This document shows, piece by piece, positions 1 through 13,080 of a DNA stretch of 64,000 bases (positions within the stretch are counted from its first letter, which is position 1; each line of letters begins with the position of its first letter). A program made the position numbers and the translations under genes. The DNA lies in NCBI RefSeq assembly GCF_001640805.2, contig NC_066854.1, positions 11,217,775 to 11,281,774 on the forward strand. Reading direction: 5' to 3'. Source of the DNA: Lates calcarifer. Lineage: Eukaryota > Chordata > Actinopteri > Centropomidae. Below the pieces are notes generated by a model that saw only the letters and a program-made list of their open reading frames with translations, was not told where the DNA came from and made no database searches.

Positions 1-2893
1 TTTCTTTTACTGCATCCTTCACCTTTTCACAATATTCCCTTTAGATTCTCGAGTCCCAGCACTTCAAAATATTACACTGAAAATCATTTTTCCTCTTTTC
101 AGACAAAAGGAAATAACAAATCACTGTGAGCTTTGCTGCTCTGATGCGATGTCAGAAAACTGTACATGGAGTCCATGGAAAACCTTGTGCAGCGAGAGAA
201 AAACCCTCCTGCCCCTATAGACGACATCATCCTGCGTGGCGGGTGAAAGACTCGTTAGCTCTGTAAGAAAGAAGGAGAAGGGAGGACGGCACTTCTCAGA
301 CAGCTGTGTCCCTGACAGACAATGGATGGCCCAGGTCCATCTGGATGCAGCAGCCCTGGACCAACATGATGTATACATCTTGAGCAGCCAATGGGTGCCA
401 TCAATCCCTCCTTTACCATGGTGACCAGCAGTGACAGCCACCCGAGGACTACTGCTTCCATCTATCATCTCTCTATCTTTATCTTTTCTATTAGGTATGT
501 TAACAAATACAAATACATAATTTGGATGAACAGATAATCATCTCTGAGCAGTTGCATTTTTTTTTGTATTGTTTCCATGGTTTACAAATAAATCTGTTAA
601 GAAAACATAGAGAGAAGGTGCTTGTGATCCAAAAATGAAACCTGTATGGCTTGATCTTAGATGGAAAATTGATGAGCTAAAAAAATGTTGTCAAAAAGTT
701 TCTCTTTTTATTCATCTTTTTAATATACACTTCAAACCAACTTTATTCAGTCTAACTTCCGTGCACATATGTGGCCCAGTGAGCTATTTTTTCTATTAAC
801 AGCATTCTCACTTTTATCTTAGACCCACTCATTTCCAATATTCACATCTTTCTATCTATCTATCTATGTATATATCTGTCTGACTGTCTGTCTTGGGGCT
901 GTCTGGTTTCCCATCTATTCACCAGGTGTTTTAAATTCAGTATTATCCCTTTAGTAGACCCTGCTTTTGAGTTGAGTGTTTGCAGCATTCCTCTCTAATC
1001 TCCGCCTTTTAAAAAAAAATCACAGGCAACCTTGTCAGCCGAGCAGTGGAGATGCAAAGAGGAATTGGAAGAACGGCCTTGCTACAGGACCATTCTGAAT
1101 ATGTTAACAGCGCCGCTTCCCTTGAACTGTCACAACTTGAAAATCCACCGTGTTAAGAGCTTCACATGCAGGCAGCCATGAATATCTGCCGTTTCCATAG
1201 ACTTGGCCACAGAGGCTCTTAAAAAGCACTTGTTGTAATACATGACCAATTTCCCAGCAGCGAGTGCAGGGGAGTATTAACATCTCCTCAGCCTGGTTCG
1301 GTTTTAATGTGATGGAGATGTTATTAGAGCCATCACAGGCCCAAATGAATGGCCAGTGGAAGCGCCACAGCGGGAGAGAGAGGGGGGAACGCACCGACCT
1401 TCGCCTTACCAAGGACAAGGACACTTGTGCTCGTAAAAAGGGGTGGTCCAATTGTTCACACCAGCCATAGCTGCTGAACCAAACCTTGGAGTCAGGCTGA
1501 CATGTCCATATTATACCCAATCAGTCAGCTTGTATTTCACAGAATTTCTTCGAATCACATGTTTAACATGTCACTGACTAAATAAGCTTCAATTAGAATT
1601 TAGACTTCAGTGTTCCAGTGCTCGATTCAGCATTTGATGATCTCAAGTCTATTAAATGTCATCTTTCTCATATAAATACATCAATAAACTGCAAATAAAT
1701 TCAAGGATAAAACATGTCTATAAATGATTGATCATTAAAGAAGACATCTGCTGTATTGAGTACATTTCTAATCATTTATAAGAGCGTAAATTATGAATAA
1801 CTTCATGTGATGCCTGTAAAATCAAATCATTTAGTTATGATGTACAGGTGATCAGAAATATTAATGTGTGGTGCTGTAGGCTATATGTGAAATTCTCTGT
1901 GATTGAGCATTTATGTATATATAAATATATAAAATGACTTCTTATATTAAAAGACTTTAATATCTTTACAATCCGTTTGATTAATTTTGCTGTCCTGCAT
2001 TGTTGTGGCAAGCAATTCTCCCCATGACAAGAGGTGCTCTTGTCTTTGAACACTTATCCTGCCTCCCTGCTCCTTTGAAGTATAATTATTTCACTGTAAT
2101 TAGAAGCGAATCATGCTTAGTAAACACAAAAACACGGTCTCTTCAGATTAATAAGCCGGGGTAATGCGTTAGGCATGGGGAGTTGCTTTGAATGGGCTTT
2201 GGCTCAACTCCAATTCGGGCATGATTCTCATTGTGCTGCAGCTCCCAGCCTTGACAAACTGACCAGTGACTAGCAGTTGCAGAGAGGAGTGGGGGGGGGG
2301 AGTGAAGATAGAGCAGAGAAGCAGCACAGGCCGGTGTCCAACACTGAATTCTGCTATTGTCTCAACACAAAACATGTTGTTCTTTGTTGTCTGCTATTAA
2401 TAATACATTGACCAAAATCTGTAAGTCAAATACAGCAGAATTAGGCATGAGGCACCTTGTTCAAAAACCAAACTGAGTATTACATAACTCATGAGCATGC
2501 AGTGAGACTTTTCTGTCATGCAAAATTTAAGATCGCGGATTAAAATTACATGCAGATGTTAGATTCCCAGCAAATTCATTTCATTCCTTACGTTCAACCT
2601 TTTATTTAGACATTCAAATCAGAAAGCAGGATGGGCCTTTACTGCAATTTGGTTCAATACTCTAAAAGAAGGGAAAAAAAACACTGCAGTCTTTGTAGTC
2701 AGCTGACTAAAACGTCCTTTTAGTCATACAATTAACTGAATCTAAACAATGGCTCATTCCATATCAAACAATTTTTTTTAGATGAATTTAGATTACAAGA
2801 AATCTAACAACCTTCCCTTAACATATTCAATTATACTATCAAACTGAAAAGATAAAATGCTCTAATATTTACTTGCCAGTTTCAGCAGCTATG

Positions 2894-2938
2894 CGGAGGG
2901 AGGGATTGGGGGAGGGAGGGGGGTGGGGGGGGGGTGTC
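2894..2938 (+). repeat. G-rich tract with G-quadruplex potential
   Basis: More than four runs of three or more G in 45 bases, ending in a ten-G run. It directly flanks the candidate conserved element at 2941. Confidence 0.7.
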
Positions 2939-2940
2939 GC

Positions 2941-3210
2941 TCTCCCAGCAACTAATTACTTAAGCAGTTGTCAAAGGTTTGAAGCTCGCTCTTGAATTCC
3001 AATGAACACTGTCCATGGACAGCGGTGGTTTTGCATATATTATGAATATTTCAGCTTCTCCCAGTAACCTTGGTGTCGTTTGGCAGATAGGGGCTGGCAG
3101 AGAGCCATTTAAAAGCTTCTCTGTTGCAGAAGGGAGGAGACAGGGTATTAAGCTTTATCTATACTTGACATTTCGAAGCATTTGTAATTAATTCATATAG
3201 AAAATCTTTC
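2941..3210. promoter_or_regulatory. Candidate conserved non-coding element
   Basis: The block has a mixed, non-repetitive sequence with homeodomain-type TAATTA sites, an octamer-like ttgcatatattatgaat and a perfect palindrome ctgtccatggacag. It has no sustained ORF. Such composition in a gene desert is typical of developmental enhancers, but conservation could not be tested. Confidence 0.25.
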
Positions 3211-3747
3211 CCCCTTTCTCTAAATGACTGGCTGTGAACAGTCTGTAGCAAAAGGTAACCGCTATTGTTTCTGTGAAAGGACACAAGACACAAACCAAAC
3301 TGATACATGACAAAATTACACATCAAAATACACAGAAAGACTCAGACACACACATAGAACCAAATCATGAAGTGTTTTTTTACTCACGCTCATATAGACG
3401 TCTCTGTTTACGCGTGCTGTTCAAGATTCAAGGTAAGAGCTCAAACGCAGCCAGGCCCTGAATACAATCACAGAGGTTTGAGATTCTGAGTGTGAATAAA
3501 GATGCACATGTAAATGTTAAGAAAAGTGAAATGTGAAAGCGCAGCCAGATGGACAAAACTATAGTCTGTCTGCATGTCACAACTCCTGGCAGGGAGCCAA
3601 AAGCACAGGTGTGTGTGCATGTGTGTGTGTGAAACCTCATATCCATTTTCATCTTTAATATACAAAGTGTTTTCCCCTAAATTCCCAAAATTCCATCTAC
3701 AGTGTATGTGCACATTGTGTGTTTTCATTCTGTCCCTCCACCCCTGT

Positions 3748-3750
<3 letters not shown>

Positions 3751-3806
<56 letters not shown>
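3751..3806. repeat. (CA)n-(TA)n compound microsatellite
   Basis: A short CA run passes into about 22 TA units. ORFs reading Y-I-Y-I across it are artefacts. Confidence 0.95.
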
Positions 3807-3809
<3 letters not shown>

Positions 3810-5311
3810 TCTGTTTGGGTTTGTTTACTGAAAAGAGGATATGAAATAGGCTACTTAAACACTAACCACAATTTGCCCTTGGTTATTATATTTCTGCAGC
3901 TCTTGTCCTCCAAACCTGGCCACCAGCAACCACTCGCATCCATCTTGAAAAGATAATGGCCGCCATCCAGAAAACCAAGTCATTACTGTTTAAATACGCA
4001 CTCCTCTTTGTTAAAACATGGTGCCTACTTTACCCACCATCCAGCTTGGCAGCCAACAGTTCAGTTTGAGATTCAAGTGTGTTTTGTTTGTAACAACTAA
4101 AGTTTCACGCAGGTCAGGTAAGCTCACTTTGCTCAAACTCCAACCCCCCAGATTTTTCAAACTTCAGTCCTTCGTCCTCAGACTCGGCCAACACTGACTC
4201 AAGTGATATCACATGAAGACATTTATCAGATGTCACACAGCTCCCTCTGGAGCCAAAATACTTTATACAACTTATGCAGGAGCATTCTCCAACACCTGCA
4301 AACAAAAATTCTGCCATCATAGAGAATTAGCACCTGATTCTGCAGTGCAGCGCTTTAGAATCTTTTAGCTCTTCAGTGTTCTCAGCAGCAGGCAGTTGTT
4401 TACATCATGAAGTTGTATTTAGACCCATTATACACTGCCTGCTCAGCAACAATAAGTAGACAAGTTAGTCATAGTGCGGCATTTAATAGGTAAAGAGTCA
4501 GACACAGAGCTTAAAGGAGAGTGGCTATTCACCCAGTGGCTGGAAATGTGACTGAATGTAATAGTGTTTTCAGCGCACTGCCCCAGATTGACCAAAAAAA
4601 AAAAAAAATCAGTTGCAGTTTTAAATGTCACTGATTGGCACTGGCCACTTTGCCCATTAAGAATTAGCCTGACAGCAGTTGGACAAATATATCTGTGAAC
4701 TTTTCAGAAATGTGCATGGAACTTTTTCCAAACCCAAAAAGCATTGGATTACAAAATCCTCATCATCTCCACTTCAGCCATGTAACCCAGTTATCAGATG
4801 ATTACAGGAAAAGAGCTGCAGCTGATTCGTCTTCAGTTTTCAAAATTTGAGTCTATTCATTATTTTTCATTAAAATGTTTGAAATAATGCTGGTTTGAAA
4901 GGGAAGTATGGCTGTACTTGTTCTTTCAGGTGAATTTCCCACCTACACTGCAACTTCAAAATACTAACTGTGGGATTGAGATGTACGACTGCTGGTACCT
5001 CAGGGTGTAACTACATTTCTGTATTGTCTGTACTGATTAAATGAAAATATGTGGGTCCCTCAGTAAAGGTATCTGCATTTACACTGGTGATTCAATAAAT
5101 ACCATATCATCAGTTTCCCTTAATAAAGGGTTAGATCTGATATTTGCAGTGGCTCAGCCTCTTTGCTGGAGGTGGTGTCAATCTACTGAGATGACTACGC
5201 AAGTGTAAAAACTTCAATCTGCGGCTGTGCCTCATCTAAAGCTGAACCCATCCACACCATTGTGTCCATTTTCTAAAAGAGTGAAGTGAGTTAGAACAGC
5301 GTGGGGGTAGT

Positions 5312-5348
<37 letters not shown>

Positions 5349-7470
5349 AGCATTTGTTTGTGTGTGTGGAGTGAGTGTGCCTGTCCAAGAGGTTGCCAAC
5401 TGGGATTAGGGGAATGTGAATCAGTGAGGGACCACCGCGGTGGTATCCAGTGGTGTTGAGAGTGTGCCCCCCCCACCTCCAACACACACACACACACACA
5501 CACACACTCACCACAACCCCCCCCCACCCCACCTCTACCCCTGTGTTCTCTTTCACAATCCACTCCCTCCCCTCCCCACCCCCATCCTTGTCCCTTGTTT
5601 CTGCCTCCAGCTTTAGCACTTCCTAGTTTAGTTCTGCCTGAGCGCAGAGCAGCTCTCTCTCCAATTTAGTGAGTGGCAGGGAAGATGCGGACTGGCACCG
5701 CACTGATTCAGTGAAGTGTGTGTGTGCGTGTGCTTGTGCATGTGTGTCTGTGGGATGGGAGGTGTGAGCCATTACTTGTGGGTTAACAGAATGGGGGACA
5801 AACTGCAGAGAGAGGGAAATAATTAAGAAGAAAATAAAGTTTAAGGGTATGTGTGTCAGGAAAAAAAGGAATATTAACAGCTGAGCAATATCTTGGTTTC
5901 ACCTTTATAATCTTTCTAAAATAATCTGCAACTGTTGCCACGTGACCTGTGTGTCTTTCCTAATTAATAACCCATTCATGTGAGAGAATAGGCAGACAAA
6001 GAGAGGCTTTTAAAAAAGGGACAAATCATATCTTCTATCAGCCACGATGCCATATCTCTAAATCCTCTCTTTTCATAGTGAAGACTGGTGTTTGCACAAG
6101 GGCTGCTTCCATGTGAAGCCTGTATGTGTAGAAAGCTATAGCTCTCTATGAGAAGGCCAGCTCTCAGTCTTCAGGGTGCCATCCTGTGGCAACATCAGAA
6201 GAAATGTCAAAGATTTTGAAGGCTTGGTTAAATACGACTGGATTTCTTTGCCTTAAACCTTCAATGACATTTTTGGCTGTCGTAAAGGTCAGCGTGCAGC
6301 TCCTGTGAAATGCTAGCTCTTTTGGGGTGAACTTCAATACAGGATAATAAATCCCTCTCTCTATTTTTCCCTCCATACTTCTAGCGCTGGCCCCGCCACA
6401 ATAGCCCATCAACAAGTAGGAAAACATACAACATTTGATGGATATATCTGTGTGGTCTGTCTATTGTGTGATAAATGTCTTCGTCCTAAAGCGATGATGA
6501 TATATTTTAGCTGGACTCCACCATACAACTGCACATCTGAGATATTAATATCTGAAAAGCCATTAAGACCATATTTAAAGACATTTTTAAAAATGAATTG
6601 CATTTAAATACAGAATAATGAATGTCTCTCATCCGTGAGGGTAACTGCGGTGTTTATTCATCAAAGTCAACACTTCACTTTTTAAGAAATTGGATCAAGC
6701 TGTGCCAAAAACATATCTGCAAATAAGGAGTTTTCAGTTAATTTACAGGTGAATTCACCATGGATTTGAGCATTAACATTTCACCCCCACAATTTACAGT
6801 TTGGTGTCCTCTCCATAATCATAATAAGAATGTGTCAGTATTGACAGAAGGATCAGGGCAGCTCCTTGTTGGAAAGCTCATTCAGTCGAATAAAGGTGGC
6901 TGTATACTCATGAGTGTTGTATATAAAAATATCTCATGTAAGTGGAAACCTCAGAAATAGAAACAAGTAAAAGACTGAACTTGGAGTGGAGCCTGTAACA
7001 CAGGGCTTCTGGGTTGTCATGGAGATGGTTTAGAGATCCTCACGAGATCCCCTGCCCCCCAGTGCAACTACACAGTTACTTTTTTTAGTTACTTTACAGT
7101 AACAAGTGGTGTAAGGGATTCTAATGTGAAATTCAGTAATGACAATTACAATTACTTTGTCAGCAGGACATGAAAATGTCTAACTCTAATGTCATTGGTA
7201 ACCCTTTGAATTAATAAGACATTGTTTTTTGTTTTTCTTTTCTTGGAAATGTAGGTGAAAAAGTGTGTTTTATTGTCGGTCACAATTATGACTAATGGGA
7301 TAATGTGTTGTTTACAGAATTAACATATTTCTTCTCCTAGTCATCAAAATTCTTACATGTCCTCACATTTAAAACCGTGTCATTGACGGTCCTCAGCATT
7401 GCCACCTAGAGTGCTCTATCACATTCTTATGTGACTATTTTATGTATTAAAAACCCTTATTCAAAGCTGA

Positions 7471-8117
7471 TACACTGCATTCAGAAAGTATTCAGACCCC
7501 TTCAGTTATTCTATATTTGCTATGTTGCAGCCTTATGCTGAAATTGTGTAGGTTAATTCTTTTTCCTCATCAGTTGACACTCAGTTCCCCATAAAAGTGA
7601 GAGCAGGATTTTAGACTTTTTTTGAAAATGTTTTAAAAAGGAAAAACTGAAATATCACATGGACAGAAGTGTTCAGACCCTTTACTATGACACTTGAAAT
7701 TTAGCTCAGGTTCCTCCAGTTTCTCTTAATCATCTCTGAGATGTTTCTACACCTTGATTGGGGTCCACCTGTGGTGCATTTAATTGATTGGGCTTGATTT
7801 GGAAAGCCACACACCTGCTCTGAGATCAAAGGAACTGCCAACAGGGCTCAGTGTGTTGAGGCACAGATCTGGGGAAGGCTACAAAAAAAATAAATGAATT
7901 AATAAAATGAATAAAAAATCTGTTGCATTAAGAGTTCTCAAGAGCATAGTGGCTTCCATAAGGAGGAAGTTTGGAACAGCCAGGACTCTTCCTAAAGCAG
8001 GTTGCCTGGCTAAACTGTGCAACCAGGGGAGATGGCCTTGGTAACAGAGGTGACCAAGAACCTGATGGTCACTCTGGCTGATCTCCAGAGAGCCTGTGTG
8101 GAGATTTGCCAGCACTC
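7471..8117 (+). mobile_element. Degenerate, 3'-truncated Tc1-like DNA transposon
   Basis: The block begins tacactgcattcagaaagta ttcagacccc, the terminal repeat of a widespread fish Tc1-like element, directly after a TA-type context. It goes on through catggacagaagtgttcagacc and caccttgattggggtccacc and into decayed transposase coding. Recognisable translated pieces include RTLP, TKNLMVTLADLQ and a region parallel to the helix-turn-helix domain. It lacks most of the catalytic domain and the right terminal repeat, so it cannot be active. Confidence 0.85.
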
Positions 8118-9714
8118 AGTCATGCCACATAAGCTAGGGAAAGTACACACACTGTACAGCGCAACAGAACCTTTGATATACCTGATACTTATAAAGATAA
8201 GAATTTGAATATTGGAATTACTCCTGTACTACTGTATCTCATGCTCTTTTAAAACTGGTGCTTTGCATGAACAAGGCTGGTGGGTGGAGTCAAAGACTGT
8301 CATATATTGTGACTCTGAACCTGGCCTAATGGGAAGTAAAGTCATATCCATTGCAACTGAGCAAAAAGCCAATGTGATGGAAACAGAGAGCAAGTAACTT
8401 AAAGAAGGATGTATTGTAGTGCACCTACTCCAGTAAAAGAGGAAATCTAACTTACTTGCCCCCCACTTCTGCCTGAATAAACATATCAGTGGTGAAGGAG
8501 CAGCATCATGGTACTTTCCACAAAGATGTAATTAAAATATTGATCACAGAGTCAGGTATTGGTTTACAGTCACTTTTCATTAGTTGCAGTTGTTTTCACT
8601 CCTGTGACTGCAGCTCCTGAGTCACTTTCACTGAAAAAGAACATTACCACTATATTGTAAACATCAGTACAGGACACAGATGGTAGAAGCAGGGTGTTGC
8701 ATTGAAATGTAATGATAGCAGTGCAAGAGGATATTTAATTTTTTTGTACTGGATAGGAAGTAAATGTGTCACAGAAATAAGTCATTATCAGTAACAGTGC
8801 TGGAGCATCAAGCTACAACCTCCTTCATATATTATTGTGTACTTGAATGGTCCAGCTGTAATTTTACCCCTGGCTTTACCAGAGGATGTTGCACTCCACC
8901 ATCCACAGTGATGCACAATTACTCCTTCAATATGATGCCACACAAAGACGATTTGGAGAGATGGAGAATCTGATGAAAAGCATTGAACAGGAATTAAATC
9001 ATGTTTTCCACACCATAGGTTCAGAAAATGGTGCTTGAGACACTGGAGAGCCCAGCGGCAGATTCCAATCTGTGGGCTGAAATTGGAAATGAACAGCGGT
9101 CCCGTCTCCATTCTGACAGCCTTGTGTCAATAAAAGTCAGTTTCCCTCCATTGCTTCCCATCGCTGACCACAAAGGGACTTTTGTCAGCTACAGTCAGAG
9201 CGCCGGACAGCTAATATTGTGCTAACGTGCAGAAAATGGTGATTGCATTTACAGCCAGTAAGATTTTAACGATTAATCTGGTCACACAGATAGACACTAA
9301 GAGACAGAGAGAGCAAAACAAAGTCTTTAAAAACTCCACCTGTGCCCATAAGTGCCATATTATACAGCAGTGAATTGCTCATGTTCTGCTTTTAGAGTGA
9401 ACAGCACACGCCAGCTCCCTGTGCAGAGGAGATCATATAATGTGATTTATGGTTGTGGAGTGAATTATGGAAACACTGACCTTCCCTTTACATCCCATCA
9501 AACAGATAACTGGCCAGTAAGTTGCTGTTATGATAGGAGGAGGGGGTAAAGCACTCATGCCTGTTTACATGTTGTGTTGCGGGCGAATGGCAAATAGGAC
9601 TAGATCCGTATCGGACGCTGGCTTTGATGCATGAACAGGAGTCAGAAATTTGACTGCGGATTTGAGTTTCTAGCGTGTGATGTTTTCTATCATGCCCACA
9701 CATTTGCAGCCATG

Positions 9715-9965
9715 CTACCTGCTCTGGCCTTGGTCGAACAAAATGCCATTAATGGTCGTATCTCCCATTTTTCTTTTCTAGCAGAATGTCATGACAATAC
9801 CATCTGAGATTTTTTTTTTTTCTATTATTTTGAGAAAAAAAAAAAAAACCTTCATCTCCCCCACCTTTGTTTGCACTTTCAATTTGCATATCAAAGAAAT
9901 CCCATTGGGACCTGCTTTGCATATTTACATCTGATTAGTAACTTTAAATGAACATGTCAAAAATG
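9715..9965. promoter_or_regulatory. Candidate conserved non-coding element
   Basis: A non-repetitive block rich in TAAT and TTTGCATAT-type strings (tcaatttgcatatcaaagaa, tttgcatatttacatctgat), split by homopolymer runs. It has no ORF. The enhancer reading is inference from composition only. Confidence 0.25.
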
Positions 9966-12750
9966 GTCGAGTTTTCTTTTTTGAATGTGCGAGGACTACC
10001 TAGCTTGTATAATTAGTGCCAGCACATGTAACATAGCCAAAAAACAAAACAAGCTGATTTCAAACAGCACAAGAGGCACCTTTTATATTGCCTTTCATTA
10101 GGCATACTCAAATATTCCTGTCTCACCTTGGACCTCAAAGCTTGCTAAATGATAACTCTCTTCGAATGATAAAGACAAAAATATGTACTGTATGTTTGTG
10201 GTAATATTTCTTTGCAATGACATTAGGTCTTGTAAATTCTATCAGTTTGCTTCTGATGGGAATATTTTTAGATGTACGGAGGAAGAGTTTGAAAAGAGAA
10301 CGGTTGGGTTCAAGGTCAGTTAGTTCTGTGACAAAAACAATCTGTCTGCTTACCGTCATATAGTTCAAAGTCACAATAGGGTAAAGTGATATTCTGTCTT
10401 CTTACCTGACAGCAGAGTATGTCTCAATGCTGACATGTTATTCCTCTCATTCTAGAGACCAGAAGTGAGATCTAAAACCAAATTTAAACATTTTATTTTG
10501 CCTGTGTTTTGTCACATGTGGGAGGAATGGGAGGGACAGACTCGAGGGCCTGTGCCTTCTTATTTCCACCAAGTTGAAACCTGACATGTTTGACGTCCTG
10601 TGTCTGTGTGTGTATGTGTGTTTGTGCATTGCTGCATGTTGTGAAATTTAAACCAAACTTTTCCCTGCTGAAACTTCTGGACGGATGAGCTCTCCTGCAG
10701 GCCACAGCGTGCGCACAGGGAGCCTAAAAATGAACTAACTATGTGATTATTAATTGGAGTCTATTTTGATTCAGTATTCCACGCTGCATATCGTCACGGG
10801 TCCTCAGTGGGATTGTGTCTGCATAGCGGTGTGTTGGGGGGGGGGGCAGTCTGGAGGGCTGTGCCGTTTGGAGCACGGCTCACTACCCGCACATCGGCAT
10901 ACCAATGAGTGGGGTTAAGAAGGCACGGCTCCTCGCGGAGACACCGTTCCTTCAGCAGACCCAATCCGCCAAGTCTCCACGGACCTATTTCCAAAAGCTG
11001 CTCCTAATGTGGGCCTGTGTCAATCACCCCCACAGACACCTCCCCCTCACCCCCCTCTCCTGTCCATATGAAATAGTCATACATTAGGAACCAGGGGAGA
11101 GCACCTCGCTGTCTAGGAGTCCTCATGTATTCTAATGCAATTCAAAAGGTATGGGTAGTTAAGTGGAAGACAGTTGCTGGTTGTTACACCGCTCTCTGGA
11201 AGCACTTCCTTCTTTTTTGGCTTTCAAAGAGTCGAATCTCGACATGTAAGAATTCGGCTGTCTTTTGTCTCGGTTTGTTTGTTTATGAAGAGTCGTACTG
11301 TGCAGGCAAGGAGAGGATTTAACAGAGGAAGCGTTGTTCTGTCAGCAAGTGGACGGGGGCTAGATATTGGATCTCGCAGTGACATGTTTATATGACAACA
11401 TCATTTGACAGCTCTGACACTCCATAGACAAACACCTTCAAAGAGTCGGCAGTATACCCAGTCAAAAAATATAGGGATACCTTTTTGCTGCCAAATGTAC
11501 ACTAAGTTGATGGACTATTCTTTTCTGTTTTTTTAAACAGACTTAGGGCTTGGGGTGCATTTCAAACATCATCAGGGCTACATTTGGCAGATATGTCCTC
11601 AATACCTAAACTTATAATGTTGCTCGACTGACTGCTGGAATAAGCAGCTGTATGCAAAATTGTGGTTGTAGTTGATTTAAAGAAAAAAAAAAGTCATGAT
11701 GTTTATAAAGAAAGATCAGCACCCAGGATAAAATAAATAAATAAATAAAGTAAATTTCATCATCATCAAGGATTGAAATTTTCTATCTAATGCTATGATA
11801 CATTTAAACAAAAAGCCCATCTAAGGGCTCCCTCACGAAGCTGCCTAATGTTGATTTAGTCACTGACAGTAGTAATAATATTTCGATTAGTAGCTCTGTC
11901 CATTTCAAATCACTGAGAAGTACACAGACAAACAAACAAACAAACAACATGTCGGACCCTGCCACTTAAAGTAAGAAAATCTTTCAAATAAGTCGTACAA
12001 ATTTGACAGTCTTTGTTTAAGGGGGAGACTGTTGTTGTTTTTGTGGAAGGTCCGTTAAATTTTTTTGAAAAACTGGGGAGGACGGCTCTTTTTCCTTCTT
12101 TTTTTTTTTAAAGTGAACACCCTCTCCACGTCAAATAATTTTTTACAGTCCCTAAATATTTAAAAATGGGTCACAGATTTCTACTTTGATTTTTAAAAGA
12201 GGCTAAATAATTTCCTAAAACACTGTTTTTGGGCACTGTAGTTTTGAACAAACAACTCAAAGGGAAGAAAACTGTACATTCGTCATGGACTATTTTACCC
12301 ATGGATGTGGTATTCTAGTGAATATTTAAAGCAGCAGGATGGTGTATGTGGGATTGAGTCCAAATAAACCAGTCACCCTGTGCAGCAGTGTGGCTCACTG
12401 ATGTGTTTTTAATAGTTGTTGGAAAACAATGGAGCTCTATGGCACAGAGGGATAAGATATATCAGGTTCTGTATACACACAGTGCTTGTTTGTAAGATAC
12501 ATTCATTGTGGTTTTGGTCTTTTGGGGAATTGTGGATGGTAAGAAAAATACAGAACATCACTGAACTAATCCTGTACTGTAAATGTTGGCAGTGTAGAAT
12601 TCATCAAACTGCTATGTAAACAGCTAAAGCTGGAAAGGCACAACTGTTAAATCTACCTCAATCAAACAGAACATAAAAAGTAAAAAAGTAAAGAGGATCA
12701 TCTTTTCTATCCTGTATTGACTGCAGTCTTATCACTCTACAACTAACACG

Positions 12751-13080
12751 TTATCCCACTGTAAGGAGTCGTACTGCGGTACCATGGAGGCAGCCTGTCC
12801 TGAGTTCCTCCATGACCAAGGATCCAATCTCCTCTGGGGTCAGAGTACATAGAGCTTCCATGGCCGGTCCAATAGCTCCATGCTTCACTGAGTGCAGCCC
12901 ACGCTGGGCCGGAGGTATAGTGGCAAGTCCACGGGACGTGAGGTAGGATGAGTAAACCACAGGGATCTGAGTGGATTTACTCTCCTGCCAGCATCCTTTT
13001 TGGTCAACAGTGGGGCTATTGTACTGGCTCAATATGTTATAAGCAACAAAGAGACAAAGAGGGTCTAAGGAAGACAACAA
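12751..13080 (-). CDS. Unrecognised 109-codon ORF
   Basis: An open frame with a balanced amino acid mix, including STQIPVVYSSYLTSRGLATI and LTPEEIGSLVMEELRTGC. The local sequence is richer in G+C than its surround. I recognise no domain. It could be an old retroelement or pseudogene piece, an isolated exon, or chance. Confidence 0.2.
   Translation of the reverse strand: MLSSLDPLCLFVAYNILSQYNSPTVDQKGCWQESKSTQIPVVYSSYLTSRGLATIPPAQRGLHSVKHGAIGPAMEALCTLTPEEIGSLVMEELRTGCLHGTAVRLLTVG

Larger units (their letters stand above)
1..7470. other. Gene-poor stretch
   Basis: No convincing exon, RNA gene or mobile element was recognised. It holds a CA/TA microsatellite (about 3751-3806), TG and CA runs with C-rich tracts (5319-5348 and about 5465-5530), a G-rich tract (2894-2938) and a candidate conserved element at 2941-3210. 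Open frames here are short or low in complexity. Confidence 0.7.

Noticed and set aside
2999..3030. Possible REST/NRSF (RE1) site around the ctgtccatggacagcg string
   Set aside because: Only the right half fits the consensus; the left half does not match, so it was not called.
3574..3956. Plus-strand ORFs with long Tyr-Ile runs
   Set aside because: They read through the TA microsatellite and have no real protein features.
5236..5619. 127-codon minus-strand ORF
   Set aside because: It is made of Val-Cys and Thr-His runs read from TG/CA microsatellites.
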